A DNA stretch of 64,000 nt from Gammaproteobacteria bacterium (GTDB taxonomy: Bacteria; Pseudomonadota; Gammaproteobacteria; HK1). The DNA is taken from assembly GCA_012103455.1 (NCBI GenBank), contig WLWT01000002.1:992001-1056000 (forward strand), in the 5' to 3' direction. Numbering within the stretch: position 1 is the stretch's first letter; each line of letters starts with the position of its first letter. The notes under the pieces were generated by a model. The model was given only the letters and a program-made list of their open reading frames with translations, made no database searches and was not told the DNA's origin. Positions 53,178 through 61,871 of this stretch are shown here, piece by piece. A program made the position numbers and the translations under genes.

Positions 53178-54965
53178 ATGGCGACCTATGCCGCTCCCGT
53201 GCGCGACTTACGCTTCGTGCTGCACGAAATGCTGGATGTCTCTAACGCTTTTTCCGAACTGGAAGGGTTGGAAGCGGTATCTGATGATCTGCTGGATGCG
53301 ATCTTGGAGGAAGCGGGCAAGTTGTGTGAGAACGTGCTGTTTCCTCTGTATCAAAAAGGGGACGAAGCCGGTTGCACCCTGGCGCACGCTCAGGTGACCT
53401 CGCCGCCCGGTTTCGCTGATGCCTATAAAGCGCTCACCGAAGGCGGCTGGACGGCGCTTTCTTGTGCGCCTGAGTACGGTGGGCAAGGGCTGCCCGAGAC
53501 GGTCAAGTTCGCCGTCGAGGAGATGATCTGTTCGGCCAATATGGCGCTGAGTCTTTATCCGGGTTTGACCCATGGCGCGTACCGCGCATTGACCGGTTAT
53601 GCATCGGCGGCCATCAAAGACTTCTATTTGCCGAAAATGGTGAGCGGTGAGTGGAGCGGCACCATGTGCTTGACCGAGTCGCACTGCGGTACTGATCTGG
53701 GTTTGATGCGCACCCGTGCCGAGCCCCAAGACGATGGTAGTTTTCTGATCAGCGGCACGAAGATATTCATCACCGGTGGCGAGCAAGACTTCACCGACAA
53801 CATTATTCACCTAGTGCTGGCCAAGATACCGGGCGGACCGCCCGGTATACGCGGCGTGAGCTTGTTCTTGGTGCCGAAGTTCTTGCCCGACGCGGATGGC
53901 GATCCGGGTGCGCGCAATCCGGTCTTCTGCGGCGCGCTGGAAAAGAAGATGGGCATCAAGGGGGCGTCCACCTGCGTGATGAACTTCGAGGGCGCCCGTG
54001 GTTGGCTGGTGGGTGAACAGAACAAGGGCATGCGCGCCATGTTCTCGATGATGAACCACGAGCGGCTGTGGGTGGGCATGCAAGGTTTGTCACTGGGCGT
54101 GACCGCCTATCAAAGCGCGGCGGAGTACGCCAAGGAGCGGGTACAAGGCCGCTCGCCTAGTGGTCCGGTGAATGCGCAGGGATCCGCCGATCCCATCATC
54201 GTGCATCCGGATGTGCGCCGCATGTTGATGACGACGCGGGCGTACATGGAAGGTGGCCGGGCGCTGTATCTTTGGGTGGCATCGCAGCTCGACCGCGCTG
54301 CCCATCACCCGGATCCGCAAGTGCGCGCCGCCGGCGATAAGCGAGTGGCGCTGTTAACGCCCGTCGTCAAGGCGTTCTTGTCCGATGTGGGCACGGAATC
54401 GGCTATTGCCTGCCAGCAAGTATTCGGTGGCCACGGTTACATCCGCGAGTGGGGCATGGAGCAGATCGTCCGCGATGCCCGCATCACTCAGATCTACGAA
54501 GGTACTAACGGGGTGCAGGCGATGGATCTGGTGGGCCGTAAGTTGCCCATGGAGGGCGGCGCCGTCATGCGTGACTACCTGGATGAATTAAGAGCGGCGG
54601 CGGACAGTCATGCAGGCACGGCGGCCATGGTGGAATTCATTGCCCCGTTTAGAAGCGCCTTGGCGCGGTTGGAGGAAGCCTTCGATTGGTTGATGGAGCG
54701 GGCCGCCACCGATCCGAGCGCGCCTGGCGCATCGGCCACGGAATTCCTGCGTCTGATGGGCTTGACCGGTCTTGCCCACATGTGGGTGGCGGCGGCGGCC
54801 ACGGCGCTGGAGAAAATGGAGGGTGACAATACCGGTTTTTACGCCGCCAAGCTGACCACGGCGCGATTCTTCATGCAGCGGCTGTTGCCGCAGGGGATGG
54901 CTTTGCTGGCTTCCATTCGGGCTGGCTCCGAGTCGTTGATGGCGTTGGAGGCGGAGGCGTTTTAG
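53178..54965 (+). CDS. Acyl-CoA dehydrogenase, DmdC/long C-terminal type
   Basis: The 595-residue protein begins APVRDLRFVLHEMLDVSN and has CLTESHCGTDLGLMRTRA, GFGGHGY-type sequence (QQVFGGHGYIREWGMEQIVR) and DARITQIYEGTNGVQAMDLV. These fit the large acyl-CoA dehydrogenases that include DmdC (3-methylmercaptopropionyl-CoA dehydrogenase). The substrate may be a branched or short acyl-CoA. It should pass electrons to EtfAB. A strong terminator follows. Confidence 0.88.
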   Translation: MATYAAPVRDLRFVLHEMLDVSNAFSELEGLEAVSDDLLDAILEEAGKLCENVLFPLYQKGDEAGCTLAHAQVTSPPGFADAYKALTEGGWTALSCAPEYGGQGLPETVKFAVEEMICSANMALSLYPGLTHGAYRALTGYASAAIKDFYLPKMVSGEWSGTMCLTESHCGTDLGLMRTRAEPQDDGSFLISGTKIFITGGEQDFTDNIIHLVLAKIPGGPPGIRGVSLFLVPKFLPDADGDPGARNPVFCGALEKKMGIKGASTCVMNFEGARGWLVGEQNKGMRAMFSMMNHERLWVGMQGLSLGVTAYQSAAEYAKERVQGRSPSGPVNAQGSADPIIVHPDVRRMLMTTRAYMEGGRALYLWVASQLDRAAHHPDPQVRAAGDKRVALLTPVVKAFLSDVGTESAIACQQVFGGHGYIREWGMEQIVRDARITQIYEGTNGVQAMDLVGRKLPMEGGAVMRDYLDELRAAADSHAGTAAMVEFIAPFRSALARLEEAFDWLMERAATDPSAPGASATEFLRLMGLTGLAHMWVAAAATALEKMEGDNTGFYAAKLTTARFFMQRLLPQGMALLASIRAGSESLMALEAEAF

Positions 54966-54966
54966 C

Positions 54967-55001
54967 GCACGGCGCCGGACCGGCGCCGTGCTTTCGTTTT
55001 T
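54967..55001 (+). terminator. Rho-independent terminator after the acyl-CoA dehydrogenase
   Basis: GCACGGCGCCG and CGGCGCCGTGC form a perfect 11-bp stem around GAC, followed by TTTCGTTTTT. It starts two bases after the stop codon. Confidence 0.93.
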
Positions 55002-55046
55002 CTCAATCGCCATGAGGTAGCTGTCGCCATGGAGGATATTCCTTCA

Positions 55047-55186
55047 GGGCACCTCTAAAAATGCACTTTTTCCGTGATTGCGGCGTCAGCGCCGTGCTCG
55101 AATCCTCAGGTATCACCTAGACACTGCGGTTCTGCGCGCGGTGCTTCCTTGCGCTCACGAAAAAATTACTATTTTTAGAGGCGCCC
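55047..55186 (+). repeat. 140-bp MITE-like element, copy 4
   Basis: Same orientation as copy 1, flanked by perfect TTCA duplications (55043-55046 and 55187-55190). It lies just downstream of the strong terminator. Confidence 0.95.
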
Positions 55187-55292
55187 TTCATGTGATTCAG
55201 ACCGCGCCCTTGATGCCATGGCTGGCGGCGATGACTTTGACTTCGAGGCTTACGCCGAAATCCCGGTAGATACACTTGGAGGAGGTGCAAGC

Positions 55293-55324
55293 GCCGTTTA
55301 CCTTAGGGGCCGTTTACCTTAGGA
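55293..55324 (+). repeat. 16-bp tandem duplication
   Basis: GCCGTTTACCTTAGGG is followed directly by GCCGTTTACCTTAGGA. Between 55191 and 55435 I recognise no gene. Confidence 0.9.
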
Positions 55325-55435
55325 GTATAGGCGACACTGGGGGGCCGGCAAGTCAAGCCTGATGCAACTCACTCAAGCACCGCTTGGAGCAAGCGGGCGG
55401 CCAGCAATATCTTTGCGTGTGGTTCGAGGCGTGGC

Positions 55436-55615
55436 GGTTGCAACAGGGTGTGGGAATGGGGACATGAGATGAGCGGTGAACATGCATGCGTGTTGCGCGG
55501 CGGCTCGTTCTACAACGTTAGGGCAGTCGCGCGTTGTTCGTATCGCAGCTACTACCATCCGGACGACGGCAACTGCAAGGTTGGTTTTCACGTCTCCAGG
55601 ACGCCTAGCCCTTGA
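55436..55615 (+). pseudogene. FGE-sulfatase (SUMF1) domain, C-terminal fragment
   Basis: The frame reads NRVWEWGHEMSGEHACVLRG, GSFYNVRAVARCSYRS and GFHVSR before a stop at 55614. This is the end of an FGE-sulfatase domain (GNVWEW, RVLRGGSW, GFRV). The N-terminal and middle parts are missing. It complements, without overlap, the fragment at 45290. Confidence 0.7.
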
Positions 55616-55627
55616 TCTTTTAACTCT

Positions 55628-56414
55628 TTGGAAGATTCCACCGGCACTGACCGGCGGTTCAGCCGTGATCCCGACTACACCGCCGCTAATGCTGGCGCCG
55701 TTCCGCCGATTACCAGCCGGACCTACGATCGGCTGCGCGCAAGTATTCTCTCGGGCGAACTCGCACCCGGCACCGAGATCAAGATCGATGAGTTAAAGAG
55801 TACGTTCGAGGTGGCGGCAAGCCTTATTCGTGAGGCGCTGAGCTTAGCTCATATCCGAGCACTTGGCGGAGCGCATTGACCAGCGTGGTTTTAGTGTCGC
55901 GCACGTCAGTGAGGCGGACTTTGCCGAACTGTTAAAAACCCGTGCATGGCTCGATGAGCGGGCCCTGCGAGAATCCATTGCCAACGGCGATCGGCAATGG
56001 CAAGAAGCGGTGGTGCTCGCCCACTATAGACCCAGCAAAACCCCGCGCACACCGGCGCCAGAAAAAGCCCGCGCTCGCGCATCAGCACCGCGCTCAAGCG
56101 TGGAACGGGAACAGTGTCACCGGGCATTTCACTTCGCCCTGTTGGTCGCATGCGGTTCCACTATGTTGCTGAGATTTTGCCAACAGCTCTACGATCAGAA
56201 CATCCGTTACCGCTTCCTTTCCGGCCGCAGTGCCTATCCGAAGCGCGATCGGCTTGCGCAGGCTTCGGCGGGTTCGAGTCATGGCGCTATCACTCGAGCG
56301 TGCGAAGACGCGATCAAGGACGTCATCATCTCCGGCCGAAAACAGTTGCAACAGGAAGACTTGCTTACAGCGCTCAATGAGCGCCAACGCACTCACGAGC
56401 CAGACGATGCCTAG
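55628..56414 (+). pseudogene. GntR-family (FCD) regulator, frameshifted
   Basis: The first frame has the GntR winged helix (TYDRLRASILSGELAPGTEI, KIDELKSTFEVAASLIREAL). From 55863 another frame continues QRGFSVAHVSEADFAELLKT and an FCD-like domain (CHRAFHFALLVACGSTMLLR, FCQQLYDQNIRYRFLS). A frameshift near 55850, an extra Pro/Ala/Arg-rich insert (56035-56100) and a lost histidine motif indicate inactivation. Confidence 0.7.
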
Positions 56415-56429
56415 CGCCGGTGAACCTGG

Positions 56430-57384
56430 ATGTCAGACGAAGACGGCCTAAAACCACACATAGTTGTTCCTTCGGGCACCGGCAACGCTTCCATACACGA
56501 GTCCACGAACAGGACGTGGCCGGTCGCCTAGGACGCCCGCTCGCAATCGGGCCCAGCATGCCGAGAGGCTAGCAGCGCAGCTCGAGCAACTTGACGAAGC
56601 GCAGCTCGAGCGCTCCGAAGACCGGCGTGCGCTCGGACTATCTGACGACGGTGGGCTCTATCTGACGTTCGAAAGCGCGGCCGAGCACGAACTTAAGTTC
56701 GAGAGTCTTCAAGCGCGTGCGAACGGCATCGAACTCTGCAACTGCAAGGCAGATGAGCACAGGCAGACAGCAACTGTCTTCGTACCCGGCGGAAAGCTGG
56801 ACGTTTTATTGAACAAGGTCTTGGCCTACGCAGATCCAAGCAAGGACTCTCCCAACGGCAAAGCGCGAAACAAGGACCTCGTTGAGAGCATTGAGAACGT
56901 CAAGAAAGCCGCTCTTCGCGCACTTCGGACTGATGAAGAGAGCCTTTTTCCAGATGCGGATTCAGTAGTTTGGTGGGAAGTTTGGCTGCGTTCGCCGGGG
57001 ACGGGCTTGGACGCTCTGGGAGAACTCCAAGAGGCAAGTGAACACCTCGGCATTGAGGTGAGGCCCGGTCGCATCGCCTTTTTGGACCGTACCATCGTAT
57101 TGGTGAGAGCCAGCGTGACGCGGCTGACCCGCTCCAGTCGCGTGTTGGGCTCGTTCGCGGAGCTTAGGGCTCCCAAGACCGCCGCTGCTTTTTTCATCGA
57201 ACTTGATAACGAGGACCAAGCCCAATGGGTCGATGAGCTGCTCGCGCACACGACGACTGATGAAAACGCACAGAGCGTTGTCTGCATGCTAGACACCGGC
57301 CTCAACTCCGATCATCCGCTCATTGCTCCGTTCTGTGCGCAAGATGACCTCTACACGTACTCGGCAGAGATAAGATTCACATAA
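56430..57384 (+). pseudogene. S8 (subtilisin-like) peptidase, 5' part only, frameshifted
   Basis: ATG 56430 starts MSDEDGLKPHIVVPSGTGNA and stops at 56512. One frame over, AQHAERLAAQLEQLDEAQLE leads through an alpha/beta region to VCMLDTGLNSDHPLIAPF, the first catalytic motif (Asp) of S8 peptidases. The gene ends there; the His and Ser motifs are absent. Long-N-terminus S8 peptidases of this kind often sit with an AAA ATPase in defence islands, but no ATPase is present. The cut lies exactly at a 17-bp direct repeat. Confidence 0.7.
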
Positions 57385-58163
57385 CCTATTGATTTTACTA
57401 TACTCGTACGATCCTACAGATTTCGTCACGAGTCGCCTGAGTATCCTGACGAAAGTTGGGGTCTCCCAGAACCGAGACGGTACCGAGGTATCGAGAAACG
57501 ATATGACGAGAGACGGATTCGAGACATGGGGCGCCGCCGAAAACGCCTCCGGCGACGCGGATGAGGGACATGTCGGAAACGGTCGTTTTTGATAAACCAG
57601 TTCAGATCTGACTCTGGGTTGAGCCACGAACTCGCTTCCTATCGAAGGTATCGAGCAGAGACTTAGGCATCGGTCTAACCTGAGTCGGGCAGCGGATCCA
57701 CCAGGAGCATAGACACGGCTCAGGCGGGGGTAGCTTTGCGCTACCGCATTCCCTTGGCGAATCGAACCAACTCCGAATGGACGACCTCGTAGAAGTCGTC
57801 CAGCTGCCGTCGAGCAGACTGTGAAAGAGCGATGATCTTGGTTCTCCGGTCCGCTGAACTTGGACGTTCGTCAATGAGACCTTCGTCCAACGCTCGTTGG
57901 AGGTACTTGCCGGAGGTATGGGGACTCTTTGGTTGGCGCATCAGACGGAAGGCTTCGGTTTTCGACACGCCCTCTTGGGCGGACCAAAGCCCGGTGAGAA
58001 GGTTGAAGTACGCCGGGTCTGAGAAGTCCTTCTCGGTGGAGAGCGATTCGGCCCACATCTCATTCAACTTCGCGGAGAGGCGAAGATACCGCTGAACCTG
58101 CTCCCTCTGTTGGTCCGAGAGCATTCTTAGTACCTCAACGGCGACCTAACCTGTTGATTTTAC
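57382..58163 (+). repeat. 17-bp direct repeat pair bracketing the MarR-like gene
   Basis: TAACCTRTTGATTTTAC occurs at 57382-57398, at the broken end of the S8 gene, and at 58147-58163, upstream of the MarR-like gene. Bases 57399-57740 contain no gene I can recognise. Confidence 0.7.
57741..58124 (-). CDS. MarR-like winged-helix regulator
   Basis: The 127-residue protein has a helical start, a winged helix (GVSKTEAFRLMRQPKSPHTS, KYLQRALDEGLIDERPSSAD) and the wing RRTKIIALSQSARRQ, typical of MarR-type regulators. DNA binding and dimerisation through the N- and C-terminal helices are expected. Ligand and targets are unknown. It lies divergent from the membrane-protein and sigma-factor cluster, so it could regulate it. 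Confidence 0.75.
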   Translation of the reverse strand: MLSDQQREQVQRYLRLSAKLNEMWAESLSTEKDFSDPAYFNLLTGLWSAQEGVSKTEAFRLMRQPKSPHTSGKYLQRALDEGLIDERPSSADRRTKIIALSQSARRQLDDFYEVVHSELVRFAKGMR

Positions 58164-58256
58164 GATCATAATACATCTAATAATACATGTGTCTTGCACG
58201 TTTGTCGGCTTTTCGTACGTTCTTTAGATACGGAGCACCTAAGAGTATATGCGCAA

Positions 58257-58282
58257 TTGCATGTAGATATGCATGCATATCT
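58257..58282 (+). promoter_or_regulatory. Palindrome and TTGCATGTA motif before the 58350 gene
   Basis: AGATATGCATGCATATCT (58265-58282) is a perfect 18-bp palindrome. It overlaps TTGCATGTAGAT (58257-58268), which recurs as TTGCATGTACAT at 58854 before the sigma-factor gene. A shared operator or promoter element is likely. Confidence 0.55.
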
Positions 58283-58349
58283 GAGATTTTGGCTGTGTTA
58301 GGAGAGATGAGCCTTGAGCCAAGCGGTGCTTGCTTCTGGAGAGTGGAAG

Positions 58350-58739
58350 ATGAACATTTGGGTACACAATCGCTGTGAGTACGGCACTCTCCCCGGCAGG
58401 ATTCTCCGTTCCGTTTTGGAGCAGATCCTGCGAGCGATAAGTGCCGGGAGGAATCACTCTGTCACGCTGAGGAGTGGAGTCGTTCAGCTATGCGCATTCG
58501 TTGGCGTTGCGAGTGGAACTAGTGTCCTAGTTGCCATCGCGGCAGGTATAGCAGAGTACGAACACACCTGTGTGCTGATGGCACTCGCTGTCGTAGGAGC
58601 GCTACTAGTCACGATTGTGTCCCTGCTCGGACTACTCGTGCTCGGTTGGAATGCGCACATGCAGTCGAGGTGCCATAGCCTCCCCGACGATAGAGGCACA
58701 TCCCATGACTGTAAGGAAGGCATTTCAATCGTAAGCTAA
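58350..58739 (+). CDS. Small two-helix membrane protein
   Basis: ATG 58350 has GGAG upstream. The 129-residue protein has a basic N-terminus, two membrane helices (about 47-69 and 77-101, VVQLCAFVGVASGTSVLVAI and LMALAVVGALLVTIVSLLGL) and a short polar tail. No family is recognised. It shares an upstream motif with the sigma-factor gene and has the same low-GC character as the genes to its right. Confidence 0.55.
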   Translation: MNIWVHNRCEYGTLPGRILRSVLEQILRAISAGRNHSVTLRSGVVQLCAFVGVASGTSVLVAIAAGIAEYEHTCVLMALAVVGALLVTIVSLLGLLVLGWNAHMQSRCHSLPDDRGTSHDCKEGISIVS

Positions 58740-58845
58740 CCCGAGTGCGTGCATTGCTGACCGCAATGCACGCACATTTCTCAGCGGGAACGTTGATGGG
58801 ATCCAGACCAATCAATGCCTATGGAATCTCGACCGTCAAATATAT

Positions 58846-58865
58846 ATGCAGGTTTGCATGTACAT
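58846..58865 (+). promoter_or_regulatory. Inverted repeat with TTGCATGTA motif before the sigma gene
   Basis: ATGCA GGTT TGCAT (58846-58859) is an inverted repeat overlapping TTGCATGTACAT (58854-58865), 11 of 12 bases identical to the site at 58257. It lies about 50 bases before the sigma-factor start. Confidence 0.5.
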
Positions 58866-58913
58866 TGCACAATCGCCTAGCGTCAATCGTGAAGAACAGT
58901 AAGGCACAACACT

Positions 58914-59462
58914 TTGTTGGGTAGTGCAAATGATGCCGCTAACCGAAGACCGACCATCCTGGATAAGTCAAAAGACCTCTCAGTATGGTGGCCGCAGATC
59001 TCCCCACGACTGTTGCGAATCGCGCTTTCCTATGTACAACGCGACGTTGCGAACGACTTACTACAGGACCTCGCTATGTTGGCACTAACAAAGTCCCCAC
59101 ACTTCACCGAACTCGATGAGTTCCGCAAGTGGGCGGAAGCGAGGCTACGATGGCTAGCGCTAGATGAACTCCGCGCGCAGCGGCGGTTCGTCAACTTTGA
59201 GTCGGAGTCCACGCTATCGGATCTAAGGGAGTCCGATCCTGATGACATGCTAGCTACATCTCTAGAAAGAACACAGGCTCTTGAGCACGTTCTGTCTCAC
59301 ATGCCGGAGCGACCAAAAGCAATTGTGCTGGGTGTTCTTGAAGGGCGCTCTAACAAAGAACTCGCGGACGCTCTAGGGATAACAGAAAGCTCCGTACGCT
59401 CCTTGCTGCGTTTTGCTAGGGTGCGTATTGCGGAAGCAACTACAAAGCCAGACTCAAAATGA
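58914..59462 (+). CDS. ECF-type RNA polymerase sigma factor
   Basis: The 182-residue protein has region 2 (RIALSYVQRDVANDLLQDLA, then WAEARLRWLALDELRAQRRF) and region 4 (MPERPKAIVLGVLEGRSNKE, LADALGITESSVRSLLRFAR), with no other domain. The start is uncertain: TTG 58914 or 58917; no ATG is in frame. It overlaps the next membrane-protein gene by four bases, and the membrane protein may act as its anti-sigma factor, although it lacks a known anti-sigma motif. Confidence 0.75.
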   Translation: MLGSANDAANRRPTILDKSKDLSVWWPQISPRLLRIALSYVQRDVANDLLQDLAMLALTKSPHFTELDEFRKWAEARLRWLALDELRAQRRFVNFESESTLSDLRESDPDDMLATSLERTQALEHVLSHMPERPKAIVLGVLEGRSNKELADALGITESSVRSLLRFARVRIAEATTKPDSK

Positions 59463-60181
59463 CGATGCAGACTTGGAACGAAACAGACGGGCTTCTGAAC
59501 GACGTTGACCCGTCACTCTTCGAAGAGGCGGTGCAACTCGCAAGACATGCACGAAACAGACTTTCCGACGTGAAGCAGAAAGTCCTCCGCCTACTGTCAT
59601 TACTTGTGCTAGGAACTGTCGGGAGTGTTATCGCCACCGCCGTGATTGCTTTTGCGTCATTAGAAAGCGAACCAGCGCACCTGCTGGCGGCATTCATTCT
59701 AGGCGGGTTCTTGCTAACTTCATTAGCCACACTCCTTGCGCTACTAACAGTCTTATGGCGGGCGTTTGTCTATGAGTACATCAGCAGGCTAGACGCTTCG
59801 AACGAAGCCCAAGAAGCCACCACGCAAGCGTACGAGTTCGCTAGAGCCGTCTCAGAGATCGGGTCAGATCCCAAGTATGAGCGGGACGTAACCGAACTAA
59901 TTGTCAGATGCTTCATCCGTAGACTCGGAGAGTCCGAAGTACGCGAAGAACTTGCATCGTTGGGGCTCATCTGTCAGGTACAAGAGCATGATGCTGAGGT
60001 ACGTCAACGAATCGCCCAATATGCCACAACGCAAATCACCTCCAGGGATCGATTCGCAGACGAATTACAGGACGTGGCGAGCGCACACTTCGCACGTTAT
60101 CCCGAGTTAGACATGCCTCTCGACTTATTCCGACCTAAGAGGTCAAGCGCCGAAGACGACCAACAAGAACACGCTGCATAG
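59459..60181 (+). CDS. Two-helix membrane protein, possible sigma regulator
   Basis: The 240-residue protein starts inside the sigma-factor stop (ATGA). It has a soluble N-terminal helix, two membrane helices (about 42-65 and 73-98) and a long cytoplasmic C-terminal helical domain (EYISRLDASNEAQEATTQAY; ELIVRCFIRRLGESEVREEL). No family is recognised. Coupling to the sigma gene suggests control of it or function under it. Confidence 0.65.
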   Translation: MTMQTWNETDGLLNDVDPSLFEEAVQLARHARNRLSDVKQKVLRLLSLLVLGTVGSVIATAVIAFASLESEPAHLLAAFILGGFLLTSLATLLALLTVLWRAFVYEYISRLDASNEAQEATTQAYEFARAVSEIGSDPKYERDVTELIVRCFIRRLGESEVREELASLGLICQVQEHDAEVRQRIAQYATTQITSRDRFADELQDVASAHFARYPELDMPLDLFRPKRSSAEDDQQEHAA

Positions 60182-60202
60182 TCGATACTTGGGACGAGCA
60201 TC

Positions 60203-60574
60203 ATGACGGAGACAACAGCGGCGCTTATCGCCTTCGTTGCGTTGCTTGTCTTCCTCCTAATCCTGGCGGGGATATGGCGAATTGTTTCGCCCTCCAGCAC
60301 ATCCCGTGTTGAAAACGCAAGACATGCTTTCGAACTCTTCCGACGTGCTAAAGACATACCGAGCAAGCTGTTCGTCTTGTTCGTACTGAGCCCGTATCTC
60401 CTCACGCGCGGTCTAGGAACAGTATTGATCGCGATTGGAGGCGGGGGATTCGCATGTATCGCGTTGTTCTTCGGGATAGACCTAAAGGAGCTACGTAAGG
60501 CTCTACTGGATTTCTACGACTTTGTCGCGAATCTCGTTGGATCAAAGAGCCCGGTGGTGGGTGCTGTTCGTTGA
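60203..60574 (+). CDS. Small two-helix membrane protein of the sigma cluster
   Basis: The 123-residue protein has an N-terminal membrane helix (LIAFVALLVFLLILAGIW), a charged loop (SRVENARHAFELFRRAKDIP) and a second hydrophobic region (TVLIAIGGGGFACIALFFGI). It follows the previous gene by 21 bases on the same strand. No family is recognised. Bases 60575-60787 show nothing further. Confidence 0.6.
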   Translation: MTETTAALIAFVALLVFLLILAGIWRIVSPSSTSRVENARHAFELFRRAKDIPSKLFVLFVLSPYLLTRGLGTVLIAIGGGGFACIALFFGIDLKELRKALLDFYDFVANLVGSKSPVVGAVR

Positions 60575-60787
60575 TCCGTATCCCCATGGCTCCAGCAAGA
60601 GACTCTACTTGGGCCGTACGCCTTAATCGACTGTTCGCGCGAACACTCTCCCCGGCATTTCTACAACTCCACCACCACCTATTAGCGAACAACGAGTTAC
60701 CATCCCCAAACTTGTCCACCGCGTAGAAAAGCATGATCGAAAAAGAGACAACATAATCAGTGAGTCAGCTCACGCACCTGCTTCTGC

Positions 60788-60864
60788 CTTTTAATCAGGT
60801 GGCCGCAGGTTCGATCCCTGCACGGCCCACCAATAAACTCTCTTCTCTAGACGGTAAGTTAGAG
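60788..60864 (+). repeat. Left direct repeat: tRNA-Lys 3' end plus flank
   Basis: CTTTTAATCAGGTGGCCGCA begins the anticodon loop (TTT) of a tRNA-Lys, and the repeat runs through the T arm and CCA (60830-60832), then 32 bases of downstream flank. The 5' half of the tRNA is absent, so this is an integration-site remnant, not a gene. A near-identical copy begins at 63923. Confidence 0.85.
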
Positions 60865-61329
60865 CCCGCATGCCTGGATGCCCACGTGCGCTGCGGGGCT
60901 GGGGCACGCACCAGCGGTTCTTTAGACTCCATCGAGATCACTGCGGCCGCGCCGGCCTCCCTGCCCTCCAGCCGTTTTAGCTGAACAATCAATCGGATAT
61001 TCTGCTCATGGCATGATTGAGCCACTGTATTGAAGGACTGGCCGCTGAACGAGAAGCAAGAAGAAATGCAGGAAAGAATGATGCGACTCGACGGCAATAC
61101 ACTCTCCGCTTGGCAGCCCCAGACCGAAGTATATGCACGTTGCGGCTGGCTCTTGTTTGCCGGTGTGGGCTCATGAGCGACCCCCACCTTTAGTCATTCA
61201 TCTCGCACAGTTCAGGCCCACGTCCTGCACCGAAGGCGTCGAGGCGCACCTGCTCTAAGTCGGCGCGCCGCGGCGCCTTGTCGCGAGAGTGGTCGCCGTT
61301 CTTCATCACCTGCACCCTTGGCCTTAGCT
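60865..61329. other. Stretch without a recognised gene
   Basis: This 465-bp stretch inside the tRNA-Lys-bounded segment has open frames but none I can assign. The minus-strand frame ending in VGRAGIEPAAT is an antisense reading of the tRNA repeat. Confidence 0.5.
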
Positions 61330-61720
61330 TAAACGGTGAGAGGCCACGCCTTGGCCGTCATGGAGGTGATAGATGTGCATGGGCCATCGCCGGCTGGGCA
61401 ACACCATCGGCACCGAATACTGGTTGTCTTGAAAGGAGACGAGACCGGTTTTATCGGCCTTACGCGGCGTCCCCGGTACCCGCTCGGTGTCAAGGAACAC
61501 GGGTGTGAGATAGGGCCGCAAGGCCGGCGCCTCGCACTCATCGAAGCGCACTTGTGGCACTTCACCGACGGTGCCATGGATACACTGATTAGCCACCTGT
61601 TGGCACCATTGGCGCCGATGCTGTTCGGGTGCGGCTCAATCGTCAAAGGACTCCGCCTACAGCCCGCCGCCCTTGACGTACTTCACGCCCGCTGCAACCT
61701 TTTTCCTCACGAATCGAGTT
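61330..61720 (-). pseudogene. IS21-family transposase (IstA) C-terminal remnant
   Basis: The minus strand reads RKKVAAGVKYVKGGGL, then in other frames WCQQVANQCIHGTVGEVPQV, RFDECEAPALRPYL, and SFQDNQYSVPMVLPSR. This is the IstA C-terminal order (VExxVxYVK, NxRxHGTTxExP, YSVP). The catalytic DDE core is missing and frameshifts are present. Confidence 0.7.
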
Positions 61721-61871
61721 AGGCCCGCCACGCCGCCATCCAGACTTTGCACACGATGCGGATCGAGGGCGGAAAGTCCCCCGGCACGACCGGACGGCGT
61801 GGGTCGCTCTGAGGGAGTAGAGGTCGCCAGCTATCGCCTGGGAGCACCACTGTGATGTAGTGTGACGCACT

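Noticed and set aside
60795..61187. A 130-codon minus-strand frame ending VGRAGIEPAAT
   Set aside because: The end is the classic antisense translation of a tRNA 3' end, and the rest matches no family.
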